In this document: one piece after another, positions 28,569 through 38,815 of the stretch
How the letters are laid out: each line of letters opens with the position of its first letter
Position numbering within the stretch: the stretch's first letter is position 1
Origin: Candidatus Shikimatogenerans bostrichidophilus
GTDB lineage: Bacteria > Bacteroidota > Bacteroidia > Flavobacteriales > Blattabacteriaceae
Length of the DNA stretch: 64,000 nucleotides
NCBI GenBank assembly: GCA_029851345.1
Contig: CP099831.1
Span: forward strand, 32,001 to 96,000
Direction: 5' to 3'
The notes under the pieces: generated by a model
What the model saw: the letters and a program-made list of their open reading frames with translations, nothing else
What the model was told of the DNA's origin: nothing
Database searches by the model: none
Program-made: the position numbers and the translations under genes

Positions 28569-29618
28569 TAACTTAATATATTCATTTATAATTCCGTCAA
28601 TATTACCATTTAATATTTTATCTAAATCCTTTGATTTATACCCTGTTTTTAAATCTTTAATTAATTTATAAGGATGCATTATATATGTTCTAGTATGATT
28701 ACCCCATTCAATTTTATCTTTTATTTTATTTACTCTATTTATTTTGTTTTTATTATAAAGTTCTAGTTTAGATTGTAATATTTTAATAGCGTATTCTTTA
28801 TTAAGTCTTTGAGATCTTGTTTTAGTACAAACTATATATATATTTGAAGGTTTATGGATTAATCTTACTCCACTTTCAATTTTATTAACATTTTGTCCCC
28901 CAGCACCACTAGATCTAAACGTTTGAAATTTAATATCTTTTTTATTTATAATAGTTTTATCTATTTTTTTTATAAGAGGTATTACACTTACAGATGCAAA
29001 AGAAGTATGTCTTTTTTTATTAAAAGGAGATATACGTATTAATTTATGTATTCCATCTTCATTTTTTAAATATCCATAAGAATACTTACCTATAATTTCT
29101 ATTAAAATATTTTTTATACAATTTTTATTAAGTATTATTTGATTAATTATATTTAATTTAAAATTATTTTTAATAGCCCAATTTTTATACATATTATAAA
29201 TAATTTTTACCCAATTACTACTATCATAACCACCTGCACCAGAATTTATTTGTAATAGAGCATTTAAACTATCAGTTTTATTAAATATAATTTTTTTTAT
29301 TTTTTTTATTTTATTTTTTATTTTATTAAAATAAATTAATATTTCTTTATTTATAAAATTTTCATTTTCGTTCGAAAATGAATATAATAATTTTATATCT
29401 TTGTAATAGAATATAATTTTTTTATACAACGTAATAATATTATTAAATTTAGATCTTTTTTTATTTAAATTTATATATATTTTAATATGTTTTTTTAATA
29501 AATTATGAGTTAATATTTTTTTTATTAATACATCATTAATATATTTTGTTTTTTTTATTTTATTTATATCTATAATTTTCTTTATATTAATTATAATATT
29601 TTTTATTTTATTGACCAT
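28554..29618 (-). CDS. prfB: Peptide chain release factor 2
   Basis: Reads UAA and UGA stop codons. It has 354 residues in one continuous frame, so the programmed frameshift common in prfB is absent. The codon-recognition tripeptide SPF is seen in LIRISPFNKKRHTSFASV, and the catalytic GGQ in RSSGAGGQNVNKIESG. An upstream GAGGYDSSNWVKIIYNMY stretch matches RF2 (family: G-G-T-E-A-x-D-W-A-x-M-L-x-R-M-Y). Its UGA-specific role is needed by very few genes here; ybeY ends in TGA. Confidence 0.96.
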   Translation of the reverse strand: MVNKIKNIIINIKKIIDINKIKKTKYINDVLIKKILTHNLLKKHIKIYINLNKKRSKFNNIITLYKKIIFYYKDIKLLYSFSNENENFINKEILIYFNKIKNKIKKIKKIIFNKTDSLNALLQINSGAGGYDSSNWVKIIYNMYKNWAIKNNFKLNIINQIILNKNCIKNILIEIIGKYSYGYLKNEDGIHKLIRISPFNKKRHTSFASVSVIPLIKKIDKTIINKKDIKFQTFRSSGAGGQNVNKIESGVRLIHKPSNIYIVCTKTRSQRLNKEYAIKILQSKLELYNKNKINRVNKIKDKIEWGNHTRTYIMHPYKLIKDLKTGYKSKDLDKILNGNIDGIINEYIKLLIFN

Positions 29619-29633
29619 ATATATTAATAAGTA

Positions 29634-29722
29634 CGGAGAGAGAGGGATTTGAACCCACGGAAGTATTAATATACTTCGACGGTTTTCAAGACCGTTGCAA
29701 TAAGCCTCTCTGCCATCTCTCC
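29634..29722 (-). tRNA. tRNA-Ser (UGA)
   Basis: Class II tRNA with a long variable arm. The acceptor stem is GGAGAGA paired with TCTCTCC, the anticodon loop CT-TGA-AA gives anticodon UGA, and the T arm reads GGGTTCAAATCCC. Discriminator base G. No CCA is encoded, so a CCA-adding enzyme is needed. About 89 nt. Confidence 0.95.
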
Positions 29723-29794
29723 TTTATTATTTTATTATAATTAATAATATTTATAATTAATATTTAATATATAAAATATATTATAAAAAAAAAT

Positions 29795-30148
29795 ATGTCA
29801 TTAAAAATTACTAAGGAATGTATAAATTGTGGTGCTTGTGAATTAGAATGTCCAAATAAAGCAATATATGAAGGAGGTAAAAATTGGTCATTATCAGATG
29901 GTACATCTATAAAGAACTTATTTATTTATAATAAAGGTAAAAAAATTTATAAAGATAAAAAATATAAATACTTATCAAAAAAAAAATATTATATAGTAAA
30001 AGAAAAATGTACAGAATGTATTGGTTTTTTTAAATATCCTCAATGTGCTTCTGTATGTCCCGTAGATTGTTGTATAAAAGATAAAAAGAATAAAGAAAGT
30101 ATAAAAGAATTACTTTTAAAACAAAAATTACTACATCCTAATACCTAA
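29795..30148 (+). CDS. 4Fe-4S dicluster ferredoxin
   Basis: Small iron-sulfur electron carrier, 117 residues. The first cluster motif is CINCGACELECPNKAI near the N terminus (C-x2-C-x2-C-x3-C-P). The second half has CTECIGFFKYPQCASVCPVDC with a wide C-x2-C-x8-C-x3-C spacing. This arrangement is that of the YfhL-like ferredoxins common in Bacteroidota. Its redox partner is not obvious in a window with almost no metabolism; tRNA or Fe-S assembly enzymes are possible users (inference). Confidence 0.88.
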   Translation: MSLKITKECINCGACELECPNKAIYEGGKNWSLSDGTSIKNLFIYNKGKKIYKDKKYKYLSKKKYYIVKEKCTECIGFFKYPQCASVCPVDCCIKDKKNKESIKELLLKQKLLHPNT

Positions 30149-30181
30149 TAAATATTTTATTATATATAATACTATTCCGTA

Positions 30182-30253
30182 TGACGTAAGGGGGATTTGA
30201 ACCCCCGACTTTTGGATTATGAGACCAATACTCTACCACTGAGTTATTACGTC
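30182..30253 (-). tRNA. tRNA-Met (CAU), probably the elongator
   Basis: Acceptor GACGTAA pairs with TTACGTC; the D arm, the anticodon stem GGT-CTCATAA-TCC region (CAU), and the T arm GGGGGTTCAAATCCCCC are complete. The other CAU tRNAs in the window look like initiator and isoleucine types, so this one is best read as elongator Met. Discriminator A, no encoded CCA. 72 nt. Confidence 0.88.
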
Positions 30254-30294
30254 TTTAAATTAAATTTATTTATATTATTAAATTAATTCAATAA

Positions 30295-31410
30295 ATGTAT
30301 AAAAAAAATATATTAATAGGTTTATTTAAAAAAAATAAAAATGAAGCTGTAGAATATTTGAATGAATTAGAAAATTTATTAAAAATTTTTGATGGTAAAG
30401 TTACTAAAAAGTTTATACAAAAAAAAAGAAATAAAAATTATTTAAGTTATATTGGTAAAGGATTATTATTAAAAATTATAGATTATAAAAATAGTAATAA
30501 TATTGATACTGTAATTTTTGATGATGAATTATCTTTAAGCCAACTTAAATATCTTGAAAATTTATTTAAATGCAATATTATTGATAGAACTAAATTAATA
30601 TTAGATATATTTGCTTATAAAGCAAAAACATTTTATTCTAAAATACAAGTACAATTGGCAAATTTAGAATATGTATTACCTCGATTAAAAAATATGTGGG
30701 GACATTTAAAAAGACAAAAAGGTGGTATTGGGGGACGTGGTCCTGGGGAAAAAGAAATAGAAACTGATAAAAGATTAATTAGAAATAAAATAAATATATT
30801 AAAAAATAAATTAAAAAAAATTAATAAAGAAATATTAATTCAAAGTAATAATAGAAAAGGTTTAATTTCTATAGCTATTGTTGGATATACTAATGTCGGT
30901 AAAACTACAATTTTCAATAAAATTACTAATAATAATTATAAAACTGAAAATAAATTATTTACTACATTAGATGCTAAAATTAATAATTTTAATATAAAAA
31001 AAAAAAAAATACTTATAATCGATACAATAGGATTCTTAAGAAAAATTCCAACAAAATTAATAGAATCATTTAAATCTTCAATTTTTGAAATTAAAAAATC
31101 AAATCTAATATTACATATAATTGATTTATCTTCTAATTTTATTTTTAATAAATTTTTATTTATTACTAATTTTTTATTTAATGAATTATCTATCGATGAT
31201 AATAAACCTATAATAATAGTCTTTAATAAAAAAGATAAAATAAAAAACTTTAATTTATTATATTTAAAAAAACAAATAAGAATAAAAATTTTAAATAATA
31301 AATATTTAATTTACCAAAAAAAAAAATTTTTATTTTTATCTATTTCTACTAATAATATTAAAGATATATTAAAATTAAAAAATATAATTTCTAAAGCGAT
31401 ATTGATATAG
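30295..31410 (+). CDS. hflX: GTPase HflX
   Basis: Ribosome-associated GTPase that splits stalled 70S ribosomes and aids recovery from stress. It has 371 residues. The N-terminal HflX domain ends with the signature GGIGGRGPGEKEIETDKR (about residues 141-158). The G domain follows: G1 GYTNVGKTT, G3 DTIGF, G4 NKKD. The C-terminal extension is short. It lies between tRNA-Met and tRNA-Ile. Ends in TAG. Confidence 0.95.
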   Translation: MYKKNILIGLFKKNKNEAVEYLNELENLLKIFDGKVTKKFIQKKRNKNYLSYIGKGLLLKIIDYKNSNNIDTVIFDDELSLSQLKYLENLFKCNIIDRTKLILDIFAYKAKTFYSKIQVQLANLEYVLPRLKNMWGHLKRQKGGIGGRGPGEKEIETDKRLIRNKINILKNKLKKINKEILIQSNNRKGLISIAIVGYTNVGKTTIFNKITNNNYKTENKLFTTLDAKINNFNIKKKKILIIDTIGFLRKIPTKLIESFKSSIFEIKKSNLILHIIDLSSNFIFNKFLFITNFLFNELSIDDNKPIIIVFNKKDKIKNFNLLYLKKQIRIKILNNKYLIYQKKKFLFLSISTNNIKDILKLKNIISKAILI

Positions 31411-31424
31411 TCAAATAATTATAA

Positions 31425-31499
31425 TGGTCTCGGCTGGATTTGAACCAGCGACCTCTTGATTATGAGTCAAGTGCTATAACCAACCTAAGCTACGAGACC
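31425..31499 (-). tRNA. tRNA-Ile (CAU), lysidine type
   Basis: Acceptor GGTCTCG pairs with CGAGACC. The anticodon arm TTGA-CTCATAA-TCAA and the AGGTCGCTGGTTCAAATCC segment closely resemble bacterial tRNA-Ile2, whose CAU is changed to lysidine-AU by TilS so that it reads AUA. This fits a genome rich in AUA codons. An elongator Met identity is the alternative. Discriminator A, no encoded CCA. 75 nt. Confidence 0.87.
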
Positions 31500-31535
31500 T
31501 TTATTTATTATTTTAATTATTAATAAATATATTAA

Positions 31536-34500
31536 CTATATTAATCTTTTTATAAAATAATATATATAAAAATTTTTATATAATATCTTATTATTTTTTA
31601 TTTTAAAATCTTTATTACTATATATTATAATATTTACGGCTAATGTTTCATTTAATATATATTCTTTATATTTATTAATTATTTTATATACAAATTTTAT
31701 ATTTTTTTTATGTAAATATATATTAATTTTTTCTGTTAGTTTTAATTTGTTATCTTTTCTTAAATTTTGTATTTGTCTAATAAAATCTCTTATCCATCCT
31801 TCTTCTTTTAATGATTTAGTAAGTTTTGTATTTAATATAATAGTCAAACTTTTATTATTATACATTTTAATATTACTATTTATACTTTGATTTTCAATAA
31901 TAACATCTTTTAATAATAATTTTATATTTTTTTTTTTAAAATAAATATATTTATTTTTTTCAAATTTATCTATTTCTTTCTGATCTAAATTATTAAAAAA
32001 TAATGAAATATCTTTTACTAATGATTTATATTTAGGACCTAAAAATTTATAATTTATTTTAATTTTTTTTTTAATATATTTTCTTATTCTATTAATTTTT
32101 ATAAATTTTATTTGTTTTACATTAACTTCCTTTTTTAATAATATCAATAACTTATTCTTATATAAGTTTAATTTTCTATTATATTTATTTTTTAATATAT
32201 AAACGGTTTTTAATGGTAATCTGACTTTTAAATTTTTTTGTTTCCTTAAATAAAGTATAACTTTAGTAAGGGTTTTAATATAATCCATTTGAGTTTCTAG
32301 ATTATAATTAATATATTTACTTTTACCCTTAGGATATTTTTTATAAATTATACTTTTATTTTTAAATAATTTTATATTAAAATATTCAATTAAAAAAGGA
32401 GCTATTGGATAAGAAACTTTAAATATATTATTTAAACAAATATATAAAGTATAATATGCAGAATATTTATTATTATTATAAGTATTTTTCCAGAATCTTC
32501 TTCTTGATAAACGTATATACCAATTACTTAAGTCATTAATAACAAACTCTTTAATTAATTTACTAATTTTTGTAAAATAAAATAATTTATAATATTTATA
32601 ACTTTTTATTAATAACTTATTTAATTTAGATAATATCCATAAATCTATATTTTTAAAAAATATTTTTTTTAATTTTAAAATTTTAAAATTTATATTATCT
32701 ATTTTTGAATAATTTTTTAAAAATAAGTAAATATTATATAATGTATTAAAAAAATTATTTTTTAGATTTTTAAGATCATTTTTATTAAATTTAATATTTT
32801 TTATTGGATTATTATCAATTAAATACCATCTAATACAATCAGGGCCATATCGTTTTAATAGTTTAAATGGATTTAAGGTATTACCTTTACTTTTAGACAT
32901 TTTTTTACCATCCTTATCTAATATAAGACCTAATGGTAAAACATTTTTATAAGATATATTATTTGAAATTATCGACGATACAATATGTAATGTAAAAAAC
33001 CATCCTCTAATTTGATCATTACCTTCACAGATAAAAGTAGAAGGAAATACAATCTTTTTTTTAAATAAAAATTTATTTTCAAAAGGATAATGATATTGAG
33101 CATACGTAGAGGCTCCAGAATCCAACCATACATCAATTACATCTAATTCTCTTGTCATTTTTTCTCCATTATTTGTTGATAAAATAATATTATCTAAAAC
33201 TTCTTTATGTAAATTAATATTATTATAATCTATTATATTTTTTCTAATATATTTTTCAAAGGGATTTTTTTCCATATGTCCAAATTTAATAGATTTATTA
33301 ATTTCATAATTTAATTTTTTAATAGACCCTATTACTAAATACTTTTTATTATTTTTCGTTTTCCAAATAGGTAAAGGAGTCCCCCAAAATCTAGATCTAG
33401 AAATATTCCAATTTTTGATATTATTTAACCAAAATATAAATTTTTTTTTTATTAAATTTTTAGTACACCAATTAATTTTTTTACTTATTTTTAATATTTT
33501 ATTTTTAATTTTTTTTAAATTAATAAACCATGATTTTATAGGATAATAAATAATAGGTTTATTTGTTCTCCAACAATGTGGATATTTATATCTAATTTTT
33601 TTTATTTTTAATATTTTATTTTGTCCTTTTAATATCTTAATAATTTTTTTATCTACTGAAAATTTATTTTTATTATTATAATAACAAGACTTTATATATT
33701 TTCCTCCTAACCCATAAGGGACTTCATTAATAAATTTACCATGTTTATCTACTATAGGTATAATTTTCTTATTTTTTTTATAATAAATACTAGTAATATT
33801 ATATTTATTAGCTATTTCATAATCGTCTTTACCAAAAGTCGGGGAAATATGAATAATCCCTGTACCAATATTATTTTTAATTATATTATATGAATCATTT
33901 ATAATTATAAACTTTTTCTGGGTTTTATTCAATGGTTTAAACCAATCTAATAATTGATAATATTTTATTCCTAACAAATATTTACCTAAAATTTTTAATA
34001 ATATTTTATATTTATCTATTGGTTTAAAGACATTTTTTAACGATTTTTCTGATATTATTACATTAATATTTTTATATTTAATAATTAAATAATATAGGTT
34101 TTTATTAACTAATAAAGCGGTATTTGATGGTAATGTCCAAGGAGTCGTTGTCCATACTAATAAATAAATTTTATTAAATTTTTTATCTTTAAAGTATTTA
34201 TTTATTTTTAATTTAAATAAGACATATATAGATAAAATATTTATTTTTTTATTTGTATTTGGAAAATTTAATTCTTGATGACTTATAGAAGTCCCTGCCA
34301 TCGGTGAATATGGTAATACTTTATAATCTTTATATAATAATTTTTTTTTATAAATTTTTTTTATTATCCACCATATACTTTCTATATATTTACTTTCATA
34401 TGTAATATAAGTCTTTTCTTTATTAAAAATATATCCTATATTATTTGTAAAATCTATCCATTTTTTTAAATTTTTTTTTACAAACCTTTTACATTCATTA

Positions 34501-34841
34501 TTAAATTTTTTAATAGATATTAGTTTCCCTTTACCAATATCACTTTTATTAATATTTATTTTTTTTTCTAAAGATAATTCTATAGGTAATCCATGTGTAT
34601 CCCATCCTAATCTATTAAATACTATATAATTATTCATCCTGTAAAATCTATAAACGATATCTTTTATAATCCTAGAAGGTATATGATGAATACCTGGTTT
34701 TCCATTCATAGATGGTGGTCCATCATAAATTATAAATTTTTTTTTTTTTTTATATTTTGGTGTATAAGTAATTATATTATTTTTTTTCCAATATTTGAAA
34801 ATTTTTTTATATATAATATAATAATTAAATTGAGTATTCAA
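31536..34841 (-). CDS. ileS: Isoleucyl-tRNA synthetase
   Basis: Class I enzyme charging tRNA-Ile. It has 1101 residues, normal for the Bacteroidota type. The HIGH-like motif is in GPPSMNGKPGIHHIPSRII (about residues 39-57), matching the phylum's PGIHH form. The CP1 editing domain contains WTTTPWTLPSN. Later come WLDSGAS, the GNDQIRGWF segment and KMSKS in DGKKMSKSKGN. The C-terminal anticodon-binding part is eroded. Isoleucine is very frequent in this proteome. Confidence 0.97.
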   Translation of the reverse strand: MNTQFNYYIIYKKIFKYWKKNNIITYTPKYKKKKKFIIYDGPPSMNGKPGIHHIPSRIIKDIVYRFYRMNNYIVFNRLGWDTHGLPIELSLEKKININKSDIGKGKLISIKKFNNECKRFVKKNLKKWIDFTNNIGYIFNKEKTYITYESKYIESIWWIIKKIYKKKLLYKDYKVLPYSPMAGTSISHQELNFPNTNKKINILSIYVLFKLKINKYFKDKKFNKIYLLVWTTTPWTLPSNTALLVNKNLYYLIIKYKNINVIISEKSLKNVFKPIDKYKILLKILGKYLLGIKYYQLLDWFKPLNKTQKKFIIINDSYNIIKNNIGTGIIHISPTFGKDDYEIANKYNITSIYYKKNKKIIPIVDKHGKFINEVPYGLGGKYIKSCYYNNKNKFSVDKKIIKILKGQNKILKIKKIRYKYPHCWRTNKPIIYYPIKSWFINLKKIKNKILKISKKINWCTKNLIKKKFIFWLNNIKNWNISRSRFWGTPLPIWKTKNNKKYLVIGSIKKLNYEINKSIKFGHMEKNPFEKYIRKNIIDYNNINLHKEVLDNIILSTNNGEKMTRELDVIDVWLDSGASTYAQYHYPFENKFLFKKKIVFPSTFICEGNDQIRGWFFTLHIVSSIISNNISYKNVLPLGLILDKDGKKMSKSKGNTLNPFKLLKRYGPDCIRWYLIDNNPIKNIKFNKNDLKNLKNNFFNTLYNIYLFLKNYSKIDNINFKILKLKKIFFKNIDLWILSKLNKLLIKSYKYYKLFYFTKISKLIKEFVINDLSNWYIRLSRRRFWKNTYNNNKYSAYYTLYICLNNIFKVSYPIAPFLIEYFNIKLFKNKSIIYKKYPKGKSKYINYNLETQMDYIKTLTKVILYLRKQKNLKVRLPLKTVYILKNKYNRKLNLYKNKLLILLKKEVNVKQIKFIKINRIRKYIKKKIKINYKFLGPKYKSLVKDISLFFNNLDQKEIDKFEKNKYIYFKKKNIKLLLKDVIIENQSINSNIKMYNNKSLTIILNTKLTKSLKEEGWIRDFIRQIQNLRKDNKLKLTEKINIYLHKKNIKFVYKIINKYKEYILNETLAVNIIIYSNKDFKIKNNKILYKNFYIYYFIKRLI

Positions 34842-34868
34842 AATTCAAATTATTTATATAAAAAAAAA

Positions 34869-34940
34869 TAGCCCATAGGGGAATCGAACCCCTCTTTCCA
34901 GAATGAAAATCTGACGTCCTAACCAATAGACTAATGGGCC
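34869..34940 (-). tRNA. tRNA-Glu (UUC)
   Basis: Acceptor GGCCCAT pairs with ATGGGCT (one G-U pair at the end). The anticodon loop T-TTC-A gives UUC; the T arm is AGGGGTTCGATTCCCCT. Discriminator A, no CCA. Its first 10 nt are also the end of rpsT on the same strand, including that gene's TAG stop. The wobble U is a target of MnmA and MnmE/MnmG. 72 nt. Confidence 0.95.
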
Positions 34941-35191
34941 ATATGTTTATTAATTAAATTAGATAATTTACTTTTTATTCTAGATCTTTTATTGAAATGA
35001 ATAATTTTTTTATTTTTATCTAATAAAGAAAACAATAAAGATAATTTTTTTTTTTTTTTAATATTATCTAATTTATTTAATTTAATTTTAAAATTTTTAA
35101 TAAATTTTTTTATAATATTATATTTATATTTATTATATTTTCTTTTATTTATATTTTGTTTTTGTCTTTTTATACTAGATTTACTAGCCAT
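34931..35191 (-). CDS. rpsT: Ribosomal protein S20 (bS20)
   Basis: Small-subunit protein binding the bottom of the 30S. It has 86 residues. The N terminus MASKSSIKRQKQNIN and the FNKRSRIKSKLSNLINK segment (family: A-x-R-x-K-S-x-L) fit bS20. The last codons (H-M-A-H-stop) are written in the 5' end of tRNA-Glu, overlapping it by 10 bp on the same strand. RNase P cleavage at that tRNA would remove the stop codon from the message. Confidence 0.94.
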   Translation of the reverse strand: MASKSSIKRQKQNINKRKYNKYKYNIIKKFIKNFKIKLNKLDNIKKKKKLSLLFSLLDKNKKIIHFNKRSRIKSKLSNLINKHMAH

Positions 35192-35197
35192 TTTATT

Positions 35198-36466
35198 TTA
35201 TATATTATTTATCATTTTTAAATTAAAACCTATTTTTTTTAAATCATTCCAAAAATTAGGATAAGATTTATTTACAGTTTTAGGATTTTCAATAAAAATT
35301 TCATTTTTTATTGCTAATACTGAAAAAGACATAGCCATTCTATGATCTTTATAAGTATTTATTATTATATTTTTATTATAATTTTTTATTTCTTTAAATT
35401 TTATAATTTCAATAGAATTATTAGTAATAATTGTAAATACTCCTATCTTTTTTAATTCATTTTGTAATGCTATTAATCTATCTGTTTCTTTTATTTTTAA
35501 TGTTTTTAATCCCGTTAATAAACATTTTATTTTTAATAAAGCACATGTAACAATAATAGTTTGAGCAATATCAGGTGTTGATTTTAAATCTAATGTAAAA
35601 TATTTTGGATATATAAAGTTTTTTTTTTTTTTTATTATAATTTTATGTTTATTTTTAAATTTTGTAACAATTCCAAAATATTTATAATAGATAAATAATA
35701 TTTTACTATCACCTTGTAAACTATTTCTTTTATATTTTTTTAATATTATCTTTTTATTTCTATCTAGAATAGAGATAATAGAATAAAAATATGAAGCTGA
35801 ACTCCAATCTGATTCTATATTATATTTTATCTTTTCCTTTGATTTTGATTTAAAAGGTTTAATTATTATATAATTTTTTCTAAATTTTATATTAAATTTT
35901 AATTTTTTTAATATACTAATGGTTAATTTTATATATGATAAAGAAATTTTATCACCTGATAATTTTATTATTAATCCATTTTTTAATTTAGGACCAATTA
36001 ATATTAAAGAAGAAATATATTGACTACTAATTTTAGAATTAATTTTAATTTTATTTTTATATATCTTTTTACCTTTTATAAGTATAGGGGGATACCCTAT
36101 ATTTTTCATATATTTGATATCACACCCTATTTTATTTAATGCTTTAACTAAATGATATATTGGTCTTTTTTTCATTCTTTCCGTACCTGTCAATATTACA
36201 GTTCTATCTTTTAATATTGAAAAATATGCAACCAAAAATCTCATAACAGTTCCAGCATCTTGTACATTAATTACGTTTTTTCTAGTTCTTAATGATAATG
36301 CCATTAACTTAGCATCATTAGAATTAGACGTATTAGATAATCTAATATATACATTTTTATATAATTTTTTAATAATTAATAATCTATTAGTTTCACTTTT
36401 AGAACCACATATATTTATACTTCTATTATAATCTACTTTATTACAATATCTTAATTTTAAATACAT
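35198..36466 (-). CDS. aroA: 3-phosphoshikimate 1-carboxyvinyltransferase (EPSP synthase)
   Basis: Sixth step of the shikimate pathway: shikimate-3-phosphate plus phosphoenolpyruvate to EPSP. It has 422 residues. Conserved sites are present: GSKSETNRLLI near residue 22, DAGTVMRFL near residue 76, TGTERMKKRPI, ESDWSSASYFYS, STPDIAQT, KETDRL and DHRMAMSFSV. The form (GSKSE, AGTxMRFL) is that of Bacteroidota. With aroQ it is the only biosynthetic gene in the window, and all its active-site blocks survive, so the pathway is probably functional and central to the symbiosis (inference). Confidence 0.95.
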   Translation of the reverse strand: MYLKLRYCNKVDYNRSINICGSKSETNRLLIIKKLYKNVYIRLSNTSNSNDAKLMALSLRTRKNVINVQDAGTVMRFLVAYFSILKDRTVILTGTERMKKRPIYHLVKALNKIGCDIKYMKNIGYPPILIKGKKIYKNKIKINSKISSQYISSLILIGPKLKNGLIIKLSGDKISLSYIKLTISILKKLKFNIKFRKNYIIIKPFKSKSKEKIKYNIESDWSSASYFYSIISILDRNKKIILKKYKRNSLQGDSKILFIYYKYFGIVTKFKNKHKIIIKKKKNFIYPKYFTLDLKSTPDIAQTIIVTCALLKIKCLLTGLKTLKIKETDRLIALQNELKKIGVFTIITNNSIEIIKFKEIKNYNKNIIINTYKDHRMAMSFSVLAIKNEIFIENPKTVNKSYPNFWNDLKKIGFNLKMINNI

Positions 36467-36507
36467 ATTATATTAAAATTATTCTTAATAATAATAATAT
36501 AATTATC

Positions 36508-38346
36508 TTATCTTAAATATATTATTAATATATTTAAATCTGAAATTGATATCCCACTAATCCTAGACGCTTGTCCAATAGAATAAGGCCTATAAAGATT
36601 TAATTTTTCTCTACCTTCATTCGATAATGATTTTAATTTATTATAATTAAAATTTTTAGGTATTATCAAATTCTCCAACTTATTCATACGATCAACTTCT
36701 TGTATTTGTTTTTTAATATAATATTCATATTTTACTTCATTATTAATAATATATTTATATCTTTTTATATATTTAAAATTATTTGTTCTATATATCTTAA
36801 TATAGTGTTTTTTTACATAATATAAAAGATAATCTATTTTAATTTTAGGATTTAATAATATTTTATATAAAGATTCTTTTTTATTATTTATAATAATTTT
36901 TATCCTTTTTAAATAAATAATTAAAAAATTAATTATTTTTTTTTTTTTATTTAATTTTATTATATTTTTTTTTTTAATTAATCCTATTTTACCTCCTTTA
37001 GACATTAGTCTTAAATCAGCATTATCTTGTCTTAATAAAATTCTATATTCAGCTCTTGATGTAAACATTCTATAAGGCTCAGTAGTACCCTTATTTATTA
37101 AATCATCAATTAATACTCCAATATAAGCTTCATTACGTTTAATAATAAATGGATATTTATCTTTTTGATTTAGTTTTAAATACGAATTTATTCCTGCTAT
37201 CAACCCTTGACATGCTGCTTCCTCATATCCAGTTGTTCCATTAATTTGTCCAGCAAAATATAAATTTTTTATTAATTTAGTTTCTAATGTATTTTTTAAT
37301 TGTATAGGATTAAAATAATCATATTCTATTGCATATCCATATTCTAATATTTTGGCATTTTTTAATCCATTTATTGTTTTTAAAATTTTATATTGTATAT
37401 TTTTAGGTAAACTAGTAGATAATCCATTTAAATAAATAATATTACTATTTACCCCGTCAGGTTCTATAAATAATTGATGTCGTTTTTTATCTTTAAATTT
37501 ATAAACTTTATCTTCTATAGAAGGACAATATCTTGGTCCATTATTATTTAATTTACCTAGAAAAAAAGGAGATCTATTAATATTCTTTTTTATAATATTA
37601 TGAGTTTGTTCATTAGTATAAGTTAAATAACAATTAATTTTATTTTTTATTTTTTTATTTAATTTAAAAAATGAAAACCTATTTGGATGTCTATCACCTT
37701 TTTCAACTTTTAAATATTTAAAATTTATAGTATTTTTATGGATTCTAGGAGATGTTCCTGTTTTCATACGACCCACGGTAAATCCTAAATTAATTAATTG
37801 TTGCGTTATCCCTATACTATTTTTTTCTTTTATTCTTCCCCCCTTATATTCTTCTTTATCCCCGATAAAAATTTTACCATTTAAAAACGTACCAGTTGTT
37901 AATATAACTGATTTACTTTTAATACTACTATTATTTTTAGTAATTACTCCTTTTACTATATTATTTTTTATTATTAATTTTAAAACTATATCTTCAATAA
38001 CTTTAATTTTTTTCTTTTTAATTATTTTTTGAATATAATACATATATAAATTCCTATCTATTTGAGCTCTTGGACTCCACATAGCTGGACCTTTAGATTT
38101 ATTTAACATCTTAAATTGTATAAGTGATAAATCAGCTAATAGACCCATATAACCACCTAAAGCATCTATTTCTCTTACTATTTGTCCTTTACCTATCCCT
38201 CCTATAGAAGGATTACATGACATTTTACCTATTGTTTTTAAATTCATAGTAATTAATAAAACTTTTCCGCCTAATTTATTAATAGCTAATAAAGCTTCTA
38301 TACCAGCATGTCCTCCCCCAACTACTATAGTATCAAATATTTTCAT
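36508..38346 (-). CDS. mnmG: tRNA uridine 5-carboxymethylaminomethyl modification enzyme MnmG
   Basis: FAD enzyme that, with MnmE, modifies C5 of wobble U34. It has 612 residues. The FAD-binding GGGHAGIEA lies at residues 10-18; [23 protein letters not shown] and TGTFLNGKI follow, then the [21 protein letters not shown] block (about residue 360) and the tRNA-binding C terminus with [15 protein letters not shown]. Very well conserved. Overlaps ybeY by 14 bp. Confidence 0.97.
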   Translation of the reverse strand: MKIFDTIVVGGGHAGIEALLAINKLGGKVLLITMNLKTIGKMSCNPSIGGIGKGQIVREIDALGGYMGLLADLSLIQFKMLNKSKGPAMWSPRAQIDRNLYMYYIQKIIKKKKIKVIEDIVLKLIIKNNIVKGVITKNNSSIKSKSVILTTGTFLNGKIFIGDKEEYKGGRIKEKNSIGITQQLINLGFTVGRMKTGTSPRIHKNTINFKYLKVEKGDRHPNRFSFFKLNKKIKNKINCYLTYTNEQTHNIIKKNINRSPFFLGKLNNNGPRYCPSIEDKVYKFKDKKRHQLFIEPDGVNSNIIYLNGLSTSLPKNIQYKILKTINGLKNAKILEYGYAIEYDYFNPIQLKNTLETKLIKNLYFAGQINGTTGYEEAACQGLIAGINSYLKLNQKDKYPFIIKRNEAYIGVLIDDLINKGTTEPYRMFTSRAEYRILLRQDNADLRLMSKGGKIGLIKKKNIIKLNKKKKIINFLIIYLKRIKIIINNKKESLYKILLNPKIKIDYLLYYVKKHYIKIYRTNNFKYIKRYKYIINNEVKYEYYIKKQIQEVDRMNKLENLIIPKNFNYNKLKSLSNEGREKLNLYRPYSIGQASRISGISISDLNILIIYLR

Positions 38347-38776
38347 ATTTAATTATTATTTTTTTTAATTTATTTATATAAAAATTTTCTTTAAAAATCA
38401 TTAATTTTTTATTAATTAAATTATTATCATTATATCCAAGTAAATGTAATAATGAATGTATTATAACACGTTTTACTTCTTTTTGAAAATTTACTTTCCA
38501 AATATAAGAATTAAAATATACTTGATCAATACTTATAAAAATATCTCCAAAAATTATCTTTTTTTTAGAAGTTATATAATTAAAAGTTATAGTATCTGTA
38601 TATTCTTTTTTTTTAAAAAATCGTTGATTTATACCTAATATATATTTATTATTACAAAATATATAATTTATTCTATATATATTTTTTTTTTCTAATTTTA
38701 CAATTCTTTTTATTATTTTTTTTAAAAATATTATTTTATATATTAATATTTTTTTTAAAAAATAAACATTTATCAT
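38333..38776 (-). CDS. ybeY: rRNA maturation endoribonuclease YbeY
   Basis: Metal-dependent endoribonuclease for 16S rRNA 3' maturation and ribosome quality control. It has 147 residues, with the signature [14 protein letters not shown]. The third histidine of the classical H-x3-H-x5-H motif is not histidine here, but Bacteroidota YbeY proteins commonly have G-Y-x-D at that place, so this looks ancestral. TDTITFNY (family: T-D-V-L-S-F) and the GDIFIS strand are also present. It ends in TGA, the only TGA stop I noticed in the window. Confidence 0.92.
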   Translation of the reverse strand: MINVYFLKKILIYKIIFLKKIIKRIVKLEKKNIYRINYIFCNNKYILGINQRFFKKKEYTDTITFNYITSKKKIIFGDIFISIDQVYFNSYIWKVNFQKEVKRVIIHSLLHLLGYNDNNLINKKLMIFKENFYINKLKKIIIKYENI

Positions 38777-38815
38777 AGATTTTATATATTAATATAAAAA
38801 AAATAATAAATATTA

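Noticed and set aside
28554..29618. Programmed frameshift in prfB
   Set aside because: The frame is continuous over 354 residues with all RF2 motifs; there is no early TGA.
30182..31499. Reading both CAU tRNAs near 30-31 kb as elongator Met
   Set aside because: The one at 31425-31499 shares the anticodon-arm and variable-region pattern of bacterial tRNA-Ile2, so it is better called Ile (lysidine type).
38333..38776. YbeY as a dead enzyme because the third motif histidine is missing
   Set aside because: Bacteroidota YbeY proteins commonly lack that histidine (G-Y-x-D form), so it looks ancestral.
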